In this document: positions 63,425 to 64,000 of the stretch, piece by piece | Layout of the letters: each line of letters begins with the position of its first letter | How positions within the stretch are numbered: the stretch's first letter is position 1 | Translations under genes and position numbers: made by a program | Notes under the pieces: generated by a model | Seen by the model: the letters and a program-made list of their open reading frames with translations, nothing else | Databases searched by the model: none | What the model was told of the DNA's origin: nothing | DNA from: Schistosoma mansoni | Lineage: Eukaryota; Platyhelminthes; Trematoda; Strigeidida; Schistosomatidae | Direction: 5' to 3' | Assembly: GCF_000237925.1 (NCBI RefSeq) | Contig: NC_031502.1 | Location: 1,116,001-1,180,000, forward strand | DNA: 64,000 bases

Positions 63425-63796
63425 TGGGTTGTTTGTGGAGATTTTTAGTAATTTTTTATATATGGTTGAAATCATGAGTCAATTGAAGCTAGACCACCAT
63501 AGAAAACCTGGAAGCACTGCTTTAAGGCCATCTCGTCCTATTGTGGGGCTCCTCAGCAGTGCGCATCCACGATCCCACTTCATGAGATTCGAACCCAGAA
63601 CCTATCAGTCTTATACCAGAGCGCTTAACCGATAGACCACTGAGCCCGCATCCGACGGTGTTAATGTCTAACTTCAACTAATCCACGAATTTGAGCAACC
63701 ATTCACCAATATCTTCAGTGAGTTGATATCTCCCAACAGACCTGATTGAAACGACCGTCCAGTGCTTTCAGGTTTCCCATGGTGGTCTAGCTTTTT
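63425..63796 (-). mobile_element. SINE B complete unit with inverted fragment
   Basis: Minus-strand unit from tail (about 63425) to leader (about 63745), followed by a forward piece 63747-63796 (GAAACGACCGTCCAGTGC and the tail start). Seen on the minus strand this is an inverted ribozyme/3' piece ahead of a full unit. Confidence 0.85.
63514..63562 (-). ncRNA. Hammerhead-derived sequence (SINE B), cleavage site lost
   Basis: Perfect stem I (GCACTG/CAGTGC) and core CTGAGGA, but TTAAAG replaces GTC and GACGAAAC has become GACGAGAT. Shares the TTAAAG change with 3485-3533. Confidence 0.75.
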
Positions 63797-64000
63797 AGTT
63801 TTTGTTTGCATACCGACTTTTTAATATAAATAAGCATTTTTTTTCGGAAAATTAAAAACTATGATATTGAATTGTATACTTGATACTGAAGTACTTCGAT
63901 TATGGATTGATAACATTTTCGCACACTATTTCAGGCATTTTGTTACTGTTGAACATTGAAGTTTATAACTCAATGAAACAATTTGTGGTTATTGAGACCA

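Overview
The window looks like AT-rich, intron- and repeat-laden nuclear DNA of a blood fluke (Schistosoma or a close trematode). Three things point there: 331-bp-type SINEs carrying a tRNA-like Pol III promoter plus a hammerhead ribozyme (the Sm-alpha type known from schistosomes), RTE-clade retrotransposons ending in (TAAG)n, and very short introns (39 and 51 nt). A 200-N gap at 9357-9556 shows it is a draft scaffold. No database was searched; names rest on recognised protein and repeat families.

Three host genes could be assembled exon by exon. RBM39 (splicing factor, minus strand, 15197-16967) has an RS domain, two RRMs and a C-terminal UHM, about 463 aa. ZNRD2/SSSCA1 (plus strand, 33030-35539) is a 197-aa zinc-ribbon protein in three exons. 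CDK8 (Mediator kinase, minus strand, 38760-46971) is 577 aa in eight exons with all phases closing. A fourth, partial gene on the minus strand ends at 60611-61086 with a PPxY-rich tail of unknown identity.

Most of the rest is layered mobile DNA. (1) SINE family A (Sm-alpha-like) and SINE family B both carry hammerhead ribozymes and tRNA-like A/B boxes; many copies have an inverted 5' segment, as twin priming would leave. (2) Three groups of solo-LTR-like elements: a ~516-bp group with TGTTATATC ends and 5-bp target duplications, a ~300-bp group with TGTAGTG ends and 4-bp duplications, and a 429-bp one nested in the latter. (3) RTE-type LINEs: a nearly full-length copy at 27269-30461 with a 13-bp target duplication, a 5'-truncated copy, an internally deleted copy, and older fragments. 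(4) Decayed CR1/jockey-type and Ty3/gypsy-type reverse transcriptases. (5) Family E (~520 bp, TAAA tail) and family F (~390 bp, TAA tail). Several nestings can be ordered in time from the target duplications.

The most interesting points are a candidate poison exon in RBM39 between coding exons 1 and 2; two ribozyme-bearing SINE families showing recurrent 5' inversion and, in parallel, amplified variants with a disrupted cleavage site; and a 4-nt duplication shared by two RTE copies that puts the C-terminal part of the protein out of frame. The long remaining stretches (about 12976-15196, 18900-22640, 24840-26980, 47000-50400, 51280-55160) hold no gene I can support.
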